The notes under the pieces are model-generated. The model had not been told where the DNA came from and ran no database searches. It was given only the letters and a program-made list of their open reading frames with translations. A stretch of DNA of 47,328 nt from an uncultured Bacteroidaceae bacterium (GTDB taxonomy: Bacteria > Bacteroidota > Bacteroidia > Bacteroidales > Bacteroidaceae). Position 1 is the stretch's first letter, and each line of letters opens with the position of its first letter. Shown here piece by piece: positions 7,366-15,624 of this stretch. The stretch lies in contig CAJODY010000007.1 in assembly GCA_905233285.1 (NCBI GenBank), forward strand, positions 1 through 47,328. Direction: 5' to 3'. A program made the translations under genes and the position numbers.

Positions 7366-8787
7366 TCAGAATTGGAAGTAGATAAATTGGTCGCCGCCGA
7401 GGACTCCGAAAAGAAGAATGTAAGCAGCGAAGATGATGTAAGATGTAAGATGTAAGATGTAAGAGCCTTGACCATTGACCATTACTGGTTTTATTCCGAA
7501 TTCATCGAGGATTTCCTTGCTGAAGAGGATAAGGAGGGCCAGGAGGGAGAAGGTGATTTCGGTAAACATGGCGAAGCTGATTTCGGGCACTGCCGGACGG
7601 GTGAGGATACCCATGATGACGGTAATAGCATCGTTCAGGTTGTTGGCTCGGAAGAATATCCAGGCGAAGCAGACGAGGACGAAGGTGACGGTCCAATGAA
7701 GGAAGCGACGGATGCCGCTGTAGTCCTGCGAACGGATGCCGAGGGCTTTCTCGATGCAAAGAAGGACTCCGTGGAGGGTGCCCCAGCAGAGGAAGGTCCA
7801 GTTGGCTCCGTGCCAGATGCCACTGACGACGAAGGTGACGAGGAGGTTGAAGTAGCAGCGCAGGCGACCTACTCTGTTGCCGCCAAGGGGGATATAGACG
7901 TAGTCCTTGAACCAGGTGGAGAGGGATATGTGCCAGCGATGCCAGAACTCACCCACGGTGACGGCGAAGTAAGGACGGTGGAAGTTCTCCATCAGTCGGA
8001 ATCCGAGCACACGTGCCACTCCGATGGCGATGAGCGAATAACCGGCAAAGTCGCCGTATATCTGGAAGGGGAAAAGGAAAGAGGCAAGGAGGTAGGCTCC
8101 GCCGTTGTGCATTTCGATGTTGTTGAATACGGAGTCGACATAGAGGGCGCAGCGGTCGGCAACGGCGAGTTTCATGAAGTAGCCCCAGAGCATGAGTCGG
8201 AATCCTGCCATGAAGGTGTCGGAGGAGAAACGGTGCTGCTCGCGGAACTGAGGCAGGAGGTTGTTGGAACGCTCGATAGGTCCTGCAACCAGTTGAGGGA
8301 AGAAGGACACGAAGAGGGCATAGGTGGGGAAGTCGCACTCTACTTTCGTTGTACCCCGATAAACATCGATGGAATAGCCTAAAGCCTGGAATGTATAGAA
8401 CGATATGCCGACGGGCAGGAGGAACGTGAACTCAGGCAGGTCGATGGCAAGACCCGTGGACTGGAGCACGTACTCGATGTTGGATGCAAGGAAGTTATAG
8501 TATTTGAAGAGGAAGAGGATAGTGAGGTTCAACACCAGACTGCTGACGAGGCACAACTGCTTGAGTCGCTGTGTACGGAACGCCTGGATGCCTATTGCTG
8601 CTAGATAGGTAAGGACGGTACTGGTAAGCAACAGGAGTGCGTAGGCAGGCTGCCAGTTCATGTAGAAGTAGTAGCTGGCAGCAAGCAGCAAGAGATTTCT
8701 CGCCCTGAGCCAATGCGCAGGGATGGAGAAATAGAGCAGACATACCGCAGGGAAAAACAGCAGGAAGGCTATGGAGTTGAACAGCAT
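7366..8787 (-). CDS. MBOAT family membrane O-acyltransferase (AlgI-like)
   Basis: Encodes 473 residues with about ten membrane segments. MBOAT hallmarks are present: LLPVGISFYTFQALGYSIDV, FPQLVAGPIER, FWHRWHISLSTWFKDYVYIP, and the catalytic histidine in SGIWHGANWTF. These enzymes move acyl groups across the membrane to a periplasmic acceptor. rfbB lies upstream with a 9-bp gap and the SGNH partner 4 bp downstream, so all are probably one transcript. Near the 3' end, four perfect 7-bp units (7437-7464) lie inside the coding sequence just before the last membrane segment. A change of one unit shifts the frame; loss of one joins it to the SGNH frame. Confidence 0.93.
   Translation of the reverse strand: MLFNSIAFLLFFPAVCLLYFSIPAHWLRARNLLLLAASYYFYMNWQPAYALLLLTSTVLTYLAAIGIQAFRTQRLKQLCLVSSLVLNLTILFLFKYYNFLASNIEYVLQSTGLAIDLPEFTFLLPVGISFYTFQALGYSIDVYRGTTKVECDFPTYALFVSFFPQLVAGPIERSNNLLPQFREQHRFSSDTFMAGFRLMLWGYFMKLAVADRCALYVDSVFNNIEMHNGGAYLLASFLFPFQIYGDFAGYSLIAIGVARVLGFRLMENFHRPYFAVTVGEFWHRWHISLSTWFKDYVYIPLGGNRVGRLRCYFNLLVTFVVSGIWHGANWTFLCWGTLHGVLLCIEKALGIRSQDYSGIRRFLHWTVTFVLVCFAWIFFRANNLNDAITVIMGILTRPAVPEISFAMFTEITFSLLALLILFSKEILDEFGIKPVMVNGQGSYILHLTSYIIFAAYILLFGVLGGDQFIYFQF
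7437..7464 (-). repeat. Four 7-bp tandem units inside MBOAT gene (possible phase switch)
   Basis: Plus-strand unit TGTAAGA is repeated four times without error (7437-7443, 7444-7450, 7451-7457, 7458-7464). Seven is not a multiple of three, so slippage changes the reading frame. On the coding strand the repeat encodes SYILHLT. An adjacent TGACCAT doublet (about 7469-7482) suggests microsatellite filler inserted in the gene. Confidence 0.9.
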
Positions 8788-8796
8788 CCGGACAAC

Positions 8797-9933
8797 TTAT
8801 CTGTCTTTGTACATGCTTTCGTAGTATTTCTCGTACTCTCCACTGGTGATGTTGTTGAGCCACTCTTCGTTGTCGAGATACCAACGGACGGTCTTCTCGA
8901 TACCTTCTTCAAACTGGAGAGAGGGTTCCCAACCCAGTTCTGCCTGAAGCTTGCGAGAGTCGATGGCATAGCGTGCATCATGACCCAGACGGTCGGTGAC
9001 GTAGGTGATGAGGTCGAGGTCTTCACCTTCTTTTCTGCCGAGCAGACGGTCAACCGTCTTGATGACTACCTTTATGATGTCGATGTTTTTCCACTCGTTG
9101 AAACCGCCGATATTGTATGTCTCGGCTATCTTGCCGTTGTGGAAAATGGTGTCGATGGCACGTGCATGGTCAACGACATAGAGCCAGTCGCGTACGTTCT
9201 CACCCTTGCCATAGACGGGCAGAGGTTTGCGGTTGCGTATGTTGTTGATGAAGAGCGGTATGAGTTTTTCGGGGAACTGATAAGGACCGTAGTTGTTGGA
9301 ACAGTTGGTGACGATGGTCGGCATACCGTAGGTATCGTGGAAGGCACGTACGAAGTGGTCGCTGCTCGCCTTACTTGCTGAGTAGGGTGAGTGAGGATTG
9401 TACTTCGTGGTCTCTAGGAAGAAATCCTTTCCGTAGGCTGCATGGTGCTCGGCACTAGATGCAACTGTAGTGAAGGGCGATGGAATGCCTTCGGGATTGG
9501 TCATCTGGAGCGCTCCATATACTTCGTCGGTAGAGATGTGGTAGAAACGCTTTCCTTCATACTTCTCAGGCAGACTTTCCCAATAGAGTTTTGCAGCCTG
9601 AAGGAGGGAGAGGGTACCCATCACATTGGTACGAGCGAAAGTGAAGGGGTCTTTGATGCTACGATCCACATGACTTTCAGCTGCAAGATGGATGATTCCA
9701 TCGATATGTTCGTCCTGCATCAGCTTGTAGAAGGCATCGAAGTCGCAGATGTCCATCTTGACGAACTTATAGTTGGGACGATCCTCAATATCCTTAAGGT
9801 TGGCAAGGTTGCCGGCATAGGTGAGTTTGTCGAGGTTGATGATGTTGTAGTCAGGGTATTTGTTGACAAAGAGTCGGACTACGTGGCTACCGATGAATCC
9901 GGCTCCACCTGTGATTACAATGTTACGTTTCAT
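8797..9933 (-). CDS. rfbB: dTDP-glucose 4,6-dehydratase
   Basis: Encodes 378 residues, the usual length. The Rossmann motif GGAGFIGSH is at residues 8-16; HLAAESHVDRS and STDEVYG (active-site region) and YSASKAS (the Y-x-x-x-K pair) are intact. It converts dTDP-glucose to dTDP-4-keto-6-deoxyglucose, the precursor of rhamnose and of 4-amino-4,6-dideoxy sugars. A WecE-type aminotransferase at 14506-15624 could consume the product. No rmlA, rmlC or rmlD is in the window. It sits between ybeY and the MBOAT gene on the minus strand. Confidence 0.97.
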   Translation of the reverse strand: MKRNIVITGGAGFIGSHVVRLFVNKYPDYNIINLDKLTYAGNLANLKDIEDRPNYKFVKMDICDFDAFYKLMQDEHIDGIIHLAAESHVDRSIKDPFTFARTNVMGTLSLLQAAKLYWESLPEKYEGKRFYHISTDEVYGALQMTNPEGIPSPFTTVASSAEHHAAYGKDFFLETTKYNPHSPYSASKASSDHFVRAFHDTYGMPTIVTNCSNNYGPYQFPEKLIPLFINNIRNRKPLPVYGKGENVRDWLYVVDHARAIDTIFHNGKIAETYNIGGFNEWKNIDIIKVVIKTVDRLLGRKEGEDLDLITYVTDRLGHDARYAIDSRKLQAELGWEPSLQFEEGIEKTVRWYLDNEEWLNNITSGEYEKYYESMYKDR

Positions 9934-9964
9934 ATTGGGGTTGTTTATTATGGGCTGATTGGGG

Positions 9965-10405
9965 TTATTGGGTCTTTAGCAAGGCTAATGCCTTATTCTC
10001 GGCTGCTTCCATTATCTCACGTTCTCCCGGACCTTTGTCGTTGATGCCAAGGAGGTGGAGAATGCCATGGATGATGACTCGATGGAGTTCCTGAAGATAG
10101 TCGGTTCCAAGTCCGTCGGCATTGGTGCGGACGGTATCGAGCGAGATAAACATATCACCGGAGATGGTGTCGTCGATTCCCATGGCGGCAAGGTCGTCGC
10201 AGTAGTCGAACGTGATGATGTCGGTATAGTAGTCGTGCTGTAGATACTGAAGGTTGACCTCAAGTATCTTTGCATCGTTGCAGAAGATGTAGGCGATGTC
10301 GCCCACCTGCTTTCCGTATGACTGTGCCACAGCCTTTATCCAAGCACTCACGTCACGACGACGGATGGGTGGCATCTTCACTCCTTCGGTAGTATAAGTT
10401 ATCAT
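9965..10405 (-). CDS. ybeY: Endoribonuclease YbeY (rRNA maturation factor)
   Basis: Encodes 146 residues. The zinc-binding signature is visible as HGILHLLGINDKG; the third ligand position is Asp rather than His, which I believe is common in this phylum. YbeY acts in 16S rRNA 3' processing and ribosome quality control. Its ATG overlaps the glf stop as ATGA, so this conserved housekeeping gene is translated from the sugar-nucleotide operon. Confidence 0.93.
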   Translation of the reverse strand: MITYTTEGVKMPPIRRRDVSAWIKAVAQSYGKQVGDIAYIFCNDAKILEVNLQYLQHDYYTDIITFDYCDDLAAMGIDDTISGDMFISLDTVRTNADGLGTDYLQELHRVIIHGILHLLGINDKGPGEREIMEAAENKALALLKTQ

Positions 10406-11529
10406 ATCTGTATGTTCAGTACTTTTTCGATTATAGGTGCCATGTCGTAGTAGCGATATTCCGCAAGACGTCCTCCAAAGATAACGTTGGACTCGGCTGC
10501 AGCTAACTGGCGATATTTCTCTGCTAGGGCATTGTTGGCTGTGTCGTTAACAGGATAGTAAGGTTCCATGCCGTCCTGCCATTCGGTGGAGTATTCACGC
10601 GAGATGACGGTCTTGGGATTGTCATATACCTCTGTTCCGAACTGTTCGAAGTGTTTGTGTTCGATTATGCGGGTATAGGGAACAGACGATTCGGTATAGT
10701 TGACAACGGCATTGCCCTGATAATTTGGTGTGTCGAGTGTCTGCTGTTCGAAACGGACTGTACGGTAGTTGAGATGTCCGAAACGGTAGTCGTAGAACTC
10801 GTCAATCTTACCTGTGAAGACTATGCGGTCGGCTATGCTTTCCCAATGATTGCGGTCGGCAAAGAAATCGGTGTTGACTTTGGTTTCAATGCCTTCGAGC
10901 AGTCCGTCGATGAGTCGGTTGTAGCCCCCGATGGGTATTCCCTGATATTTGTCGTTGAAGTAATTGTTGTCGAATACGAAACGTACAGGCAGACGTTTGA
11001 TGATGAATGCCGGGAGGTCGGTACACTTACGTCCCCACTGCTTTTCGGTATAACCTTTGATGAGTGTCTCATAGATGTCGCGCCCTATGAGCAGAAGAGC
11101 CTGTTCCTCGAGATTGCGCGGTTCGTTGACTCCTGCCGACTGCATGGCATGAAGGGCTTCCTGACGTTGTTCGTCAATTTTTGCCTGAGCCTCATCAGGT
11201 GTGATGACTCCCCACATCTGATAGAATGTGTTCATGTTGAACGGCAGGTTGAAAAGTCGTCCCTGGAAGTTGGCTACAGGGGAGTTGGTGTAGCGGTTGA
11301 AAGGTACGATGGAATTGACGAATTCCCACACCTGCAGATTGGAAGTATGGAAGATGTGTGCACCATACTTATGGACATTGATTCCCTCGATGGATTCACA
11401 ATATACATTGCCCCCGAGATGTTGGCGCTTGTCTATAACAAGACACTTCTTACCTGCTTTTTTAGCTCTGTATGCGAAGGTGGCTCCGAAGAGGCCTGAA
11501 CCCACAATGAGATAGTCGTATTGCTTCAT
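10402..11529 (-). CDS. glf: UDP-galactopyranose mutase
   Basis: Encodes 375 residues. The FAD-binding motif VGSGLFGAT is at residues 8-16, with the family blocks HIFHTSN, YTEKQWG and the C-terminal region around NVIFGGRLAEYRYYDM. It interconverts UDP-galactopyranose and UDP-galactofuranose, supplying galactofuranose for surface glycans. It is first in a minus-strand run glf-ybeY-rfbB-MBOAT-SGNH and has a -7 element at 11547-11554. Confidence 0.96.
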   Translation of the reverse strand: MKQYDYLIVGSGLFGATFAYRAKKAGKKCLVIDKRQHLGGNVYCESIEGINVHKYGAHIFHTSNLQVWEFVNSIVPFNRYTNSPVANFQGRLFNLPFNMNTFYQMWGVITPDEAQAKIDEQRQEALHAMQSAGVNEPRNLEEQALLLIGRDIYETLIKGYTEKQWGRKCTDLPAFIIKRLPVRFVFDNNYFNDKYQGIPIGGYNRLIDGLLEGIETKVNTDFFADRNHWESIADRIVFTGKIDEFYDYRFGHLNYRTVRFEQQTLDTPNYQGNAVVNYTESSVPYTRIIEHKHFEQFGTEVYDNPKTVISREYSTEWQDGMEPYYPVNDTANNALAEKYRQLAAAESNVIFGGRLAEYRYYDMAPIIEKVLNIQI

Positions 11530-11546
11530 AGAAAAGAATTTTGTGG

Positions 11547-11554
11547 CAAAAATA
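11547..11554 (-). promoter_or_regulatory. Promoter -7 element for glf operon
   Basis: The minus strand reads TATTTTTG, matching TAnnTTTG, 18 bp before the glf start. No TTTG lies 19 nt upstream, so only the -7 is supported. Confidence 0.55.
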
Positions 11555-11576
11555 CGAATTTTTAATTAACAATGGC

Positions 11577-11584
11577 TACCTTTG
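11577..11584 (+). promoter_or_regulatory. Promoter -7 element for LtaS-like operon
   Basis: TACCTTTG matches the Bacteroidota -7. It lies inside the longest possible reading frame of the LtaS-like gene (open from 11541), which argues for a start downstream, at 11595 or 11628. The -33 box is not evident. Confidence 0.55.
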
Positions 11585-11594
11585 CGCTCAGAAA

Positions 11595-13577
11595 ATGAAA
11601 AGTTTGGTGAATATAAGGAAAGGAGCCATGTCAAATGCTATTGCGTTGGCATGTAATTTGTTGTTGATGTACGTGGTTTATGCCCTGTGCAGGGTGGTCT
11701 TCGTGGCGGAGAACTGGAATGTATATAAGGACACGCTGTTACAAAACAGTTGGAGTGACCTGATAAAGGGCAGTTTGACATTTGACACCTCTGCAATACT
11801 CTATACCAACAGTCTGTATGCTCTGATGATGCTGTTGCCGTTTACTTTCGTGACAAGAGCAGGATGGAGAAAGGTTGCAAAGTGGATTTTCATAAGCGTA
11901 AATACTATTTGCGTAGCAGCAAATACCATCGACTCTGTCTATTTCCAATATACCGGCAGAAGAACTACGGCATCGGTAATGAAAGAATTCAGCAACGAGG
12001 ACAATCTGGGAAGTATTTTCATGACGGAGTTTGTGAACCACTGGTATCTGGTGCTGTTCGTAATAGTGATTGCCATCGTCTTGTATTTCCTGTATGCCAA
12101 TCCGAGAAGCAGGATAATATTGACCCACAGGAAAAGGTATATTGCATACTGGTTGGTAACGATATGTTGTCTGGTGATTTATGTACCACTATCGGTATGG
12201 GGTATGAGAGGTGGTATGACTACTGCTGTAAGACCGATAACCATAAGCAACGCAAACCAATACGTGAATCAACCACAGGAGGCAGCAGCAATACTGAACA
12301 CACCTTTCTCAATAATCCGAACATGGGGCAAAAAGCTATTCACAGTGCCTCAGTATATGGATGAGGCAGAAATGGAGTCGTTTTACTCTCCTGTACACTA
12401 CCCTGCTGCCAATGTGAAAGCGAATCATAAGAACGTAGTAGTGCTGATTGTGGAAAGTTTCGGTAGAGAATATATCGGAGCCTACAACGAACAGTTGGAA
12501 GAGGGAAACTATAAAGGATATACTCCGTTCATGGACTCGTTGTATCAGCATTGCCTGTCGTTCGACTATACATTTGCCAACGGCAGGAAGAGCATTGACG
12601 GCATGCCTTCGATACTGAGCAGCATCCCTATGTTTGTAGAACCATTTTTCCTGACTCCTGCATCGCTCAATAAAGTGAGCGGACTGGCCGGTGAATTGGG
12701 AAAGATAGGCTATGAGTCAGCATTCTTCCACGGAGCAGAGAATGGTTCGATGGGGTTCCAAGCCTTTGCACGTGCTACAGGATTCCAGAAGTATCACGGT
12801 CGGAACGAATATAACGAAGATGAACGTTTTGATGGAGATAAGGACTTTGACGGTATGTGGGCTATATGGGATGAGCCTTTCTTACAGTATTATGCCTTAC
12901 AGATGTCGGAGATGAAAGAACCATTTATCACGGCTCTGTTCACGGCCTCAAGTCATCATCCATACGTTGTGCCGGAGAAATACCAAACTACATTCCCCGA
13001 AGAGGGTGACAACCCCATACATAAGTGCATAAGATATACGGACATGGCCTTGAGGAAGTTCTTCGAAACCGCCAAGAAGCAACCATGGTATGAAAAAACC
13101 CTGTTTGTACTGACAAGCGACCATACTAACTGGATAGATCATCAGGAATACGGAACTGCTCTCGGACTGTATGGTGCTCCGATACTATTCTTCGACCCTT
13201 CGGGGGGACTGAAGGCCGAACGCAGACATTGTATTGCACAACAGATAGATATTATGCCTACGGTTTTGGGTATGGTAGGATATGACCAACCATATGTAGC
13301 CTTCGGTAGTGACCTGACACAGACTCCAGACCGAAAGACATGGGCTGTACAATACAATAGTGGCATATACCAATATGTGGAAGACGGATATGCCCTGATG
13401 TTTGACGGAGAAAACGCAAAAGCCCTGTATAACTACAAGAAAGACTGGATGCTGACCGAAGACCTCAAAGAGAAAGAGGTTTCAAGAGCTGAACGCATGG
13501 AGAAGAAACTGAAAGCCATCATCCAGAGTTATATGGAACGGATGGACAAGGATGAATTGACTTATAAACACAACTGA
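11595..13577 (+). CDS. LtaS-like sulfatase-fold phosphoglycerol/phosphoethanolamine transferase
   Basis: About 660 residues. Five or so N-terminal membrane segments precede a periplasmic alkaline phosphatase/sulfatase domain. Metal-site residues appear in VVVLIVESFGREYIG (Glu) and LTSDHTNW (Asp-His); the nucleophile region is ANGRKSIDGMPSIL, with serine where LtaS has threonine. Family members move phosphoglycerol or phosphoethanolamine from phospholipid to glycans or build polyglycerolphosphate; which applies is not decided. ATG 11595 is preferred because the -7 element at 11577-11584 lies upstream; ATG 11628, just after GGAG, is also possible. It heads a plus-strand run with GT2, WecE, GT87 and SUMF1 genes. 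Confidence 0.85.
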   Translation: MKSLVNIRKGAMSNAIALACNLLLMYVVYALCRVVFVAENWNVYKDTLLQNSWSDLIKGSLTFDTSAILYTNSLYALMMLLPFTFVTRAGWRKVAKWIFISVNTICVAANTIDSVYFQYTGRRTTASVMKEFSNEDNLGSIFMTEFVNHWYLVLFVIVIAIVLYFLYANPRSRIILTHRKRYIAYWLVTICCLVIYVPLSVWGMRGGMTTAVRPITISNANQYVNQPQEAAAILNTPFSIIRTWGKKLFTVPQYMDEAEMESFYSPVHYPAANVKANHKNVVVLIVESFGREYIGAYNEQLEEGNYKGYTPFMDSLYQHCLSFDYTFANGRKSIDGMPSILSSIPMFVEPFFLTPASLNKVSGLAGELGKIGYESAFFHGAENGSMGFQAFARATGFQKYHGRNEYNEDERFDGDKDFDGMWAIWDEPFLQYYALQMSEMKEPFITALFTASSHHPYVVPEKYQTTFPEEGDNPIHKCIRYTDMALRKFFETAKKQPWYEKTLFVLTSDHTNWIDHQEYGTALGLYGAPILFFDPSGGLKAERRHCIAQQIDIMPTVLGMVGYDQPYVAFGSDLTQTPDRKTWAVQYNSGIYQYVEDGYALMFDGENAKALYNYKKDWMLTEDLKEKEVSRAERMEKKLKAIIQSYMERMDKDELTYKHN

Positions 13578-13582
13578 ACATA

Positions 13583-14503
13583 ATGGATTTATCAATTGTT
13601 TCGCCCGTGTATCACGGAGAAAATATGCTGGAAGAGCTGGTAGGAAGGATTCACAAGGCTATCAGTCCTATAACGACAGACTATGAAATTTTGCTGGTAA
13701 ACGACTGCTCGCCTGATAATTCATGGGAGAAAATATGTGATATATGTAGCAAGGATAAGAAGGTGAAAGGGATAAACCTGAGCCGTAACTTCGGACAACC
13801 TTATGCTATTACAGCCGGACTAACGTATTCATGCGGTGATTATGTAGCCGTTATTGACTGTGACTTACAGAACAAACCGGAGGATCTGCCTGCGCTGTAT
13901 GAAAAAACCAAAGAAGGATATGATATAGTAAGTGCACGGAGAGTAGTTCGCGATGACACGTTCCTGAAACGAATGTCGTCAACTGTATTCCATAAAGTCT
14001 ATGACTTCCTGAGCGGGTTCCACACAGATAAGGCTATTGCGGAGTTTGGCATATACAGTAAAAAGATTGTAAAGACATATTGTGACATTCCAGAATACTC
14101 ACGCTCGTTCGTAGAACTCATTCATACCCTTGGATTCAAGAAGGGTTCGGTGGATGTATATCACGACCATAGACTGGAAGGAAAGAGTTCGTATAACCTG
14201 CGACGACTGTTGAGACTGTCTTACAACTCAATAATAAGCAATAGCAACCGTCCTTTGCATCTTGCTGTGGGTCTCGGATTCATGATGTCTGCACTTTCGT
14301 TCCTCATGGCTATATACAATATATTTGCCAAGTATGCAGGCTGGAATGAGGTGGAGGGATACACTTCTACTATTTTCTCCATTTGGTTTGTAGGCGGAAT
14401 ATTGCTTTTTATGATGGGAATCCTTGGACTTTACATAGGTAAAATTTTCGACCAAGTAAAGGGAAGGCCCGTGTTCACTGTAAGCGAAACAATAAACATA
14501 TAA
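13583..14503 (+). CDS. Membrane-anchored GT2 glycosyltransferase (GtrB/DPM1-like)
   Basis: Encodes 306 residues. The GT-A fold shows VSPVYHGE, the nucleotide-binding LLVNDCSPDNS and a DCDLQNKPED motif near residue 92. Two C-terminal membrane helices (about 215-240 and 260-285) match enzymes that load a sugar onto undecaprenyl phosphate for later periplasmic transfer. The GT87-type enzyme two genes on, which would use a lipid-linked sugar, fits as partner. It begins 5 bp after the LtaS-like gene. Confidence 0.9.
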   Translation: MDLSIVSPVYHGENMLEELVGRIHKAISPITTDYEILLVNDCSPDNSWEKICDICSKDKKVKGINLSRNFGQPYAITAGLTYSCGDYVAVIDCDLQNKPEDLPALYEKTKEGYDIVSARRVVRDDTFLKRMSSTVFHKVYDFLSGFHTDKAIAEFGIYSKKIVKTYCDIPEYSRSFVELIHTLGFKKGSVDVYHDHRLEGKSSYNLRRLLRLSYNSIISNSNRPLHLAVGLGFMMSALSFLMAIYNIFAKYAGWNEVEGYTSTIFSIWFVGGILLFMMGILGLYIGKIFDQVKGRPVFTVSETINI

Positions 14504-14505
14504 TC

Positions 14506-15624
14506 ATGATACCATTTAATAAACCTTACTGCTCGGGGCGTGAACTGAGTTACATTCAGGAGGTGTGCCATTCTGACACGATGTCGGGGAACGGCACTTT
14601 CACGAAGTTGTGTCACGGATTCTTCGAGAAACGATATGGTTTCAAGAAATGTCTGCTTTGCACATCGGGCACCGATGCTCTTGAGATGTGTGCTATGTTG
14701 TGCGGCTTGAAACCTGGCGATGAGGTTATCGTTCCGTCTTATACATTCGTTTCGTCAGCGATTGCTTTCCTCAGGGAAGGAGCATATGTACGATTTGCAG
14801 ACAGCGGAAATGAAAACCCCAATATAACAGTCGATAATATACGTCCACTCATCAACGAGAAGACAAAGGTAATAGTAGTGGTACATTATGCAGGTGTAGC
14901 ATGCGACATGGATGCGATAATGCAGCTGGCAAATGAGCATAATCTGATTGTAGTGGAAGATGCGGCACAAGCTGTTGACTCATATTATAAAGGCAGACCT
15001 CTCGGTGGAATCGGCCATTTAGCTGCTTTCTCCTTCCACGAAACGAAAAATATCAGTTGTGGCGAGGGGGGTATGCTGGTAGTCAATGATGAGCGATTAG
15101 TGAGTCGTGCCGAGATCATGTGGGAGAAAGGTACTAACAGGGCTGAGTTCTACAGAGGTATGGTGAACAAATACGGATGGTGTGATATGGGCTCTTCGTT
15201 CCTTCCTTCGGAACTGAACGCTGCCTTTCTGTGGGCACAACTGGAACAGTTAGAGGACATACAGGGAAAACGGAAGCATATATGGGAGAGTTACGACAAA
15301 GCTCTTAGAGGGAACATTGGTAACGGCATCACCCTGCCTACCTTGCCGGAGTATGCAACAAATAACTATCATATCTATTATATGTTGTGTCCGTCGCTTA
15401 AGGCACGTACAGCTTTTATGAACTATCTGAAGAACAACGGAGTACAGACGACTTTCCACTATCTGCCACTTCATTCGAGCAAGTATTACTTGGATAAGCA
15501 TGATGGGCGTGAACTTCCGAACTGTGACAGATATGCCGACACGCTAGTCCGTCTGCCTCTATACTATGAACTGACAGACGAAGAGATAAGGAAAATTACC
15601 AAACTAATACTTAACTACAAGTGA
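14506..15624 (+). CDS. wecE: dTDP-4-amino-4,6-dideoxygalactose transaminase
   Basis: Encodes 372 residues of the DegT/DnrJ/EryC1/StrS family. TSGTDALEM binds the cofactor phosphate, EDAAQA holds the PLP-nitrogen Asp, and SFHETKN carries the PLP lysine at residue 181; SFHETKN is characteristic of WecE/RffA. It would aminate dTDP-4-keto-6-deoxyglucose, the product of RfbB in the neighbouring divergent operon. No WecD-like N-acetyltransferase is in the window. It lies 2 bp after the GT2 gene. Confidence 0.92.
   Translation: MIPFNKPYCSGRELSYIQEVCHSDTMSGNGTFTKLCHGFFEKRYGFKKCLLCTSGTDALEMCAMLCGLKPGDEVIVPSYTFVSSAIAFLREGAYVRFADSGNENPNITVDNIRPLINEKTKVIVVVHYAGVACDMDAIMQLANEHNLIVVEDAAQAVDSYYKGRPLGGIGHLAAFSFHETKNISCGEGGMLVVNDERLVSRAEIMWEKGTNRAEFYRGMVNKYGWCDMGSSFLPSELNAAFLWAQLEQLEDIQGKRKHIWESYDKALRGNIGNGITLPTLPEYATNNYHIYYMLCPSLKARTAFMNYLKNNGVQTTFHYLPLHSSKYYLDKHDGRELPNCDRYADTLVRLPLYYELTDEEIRKITKLILNYK

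Noticed and set aside
7361-7475. Upstream extension of the SGNH gene starting at 7475
   Set aside because: The extension overlaps the MBOAT 3' end and the heptamer repeat; the membrane anchor starts at 7361. The open upstream frame is instead reported as a possible fusion state.
7468-8382. Plus-strand open frame of 304 residues antisense to the MBOAT gene
   Set aside because: Very acidic, low-complexity translation typical of a shadow frame; the MBOAT frame has clear catalytic motifs and membrane segments.
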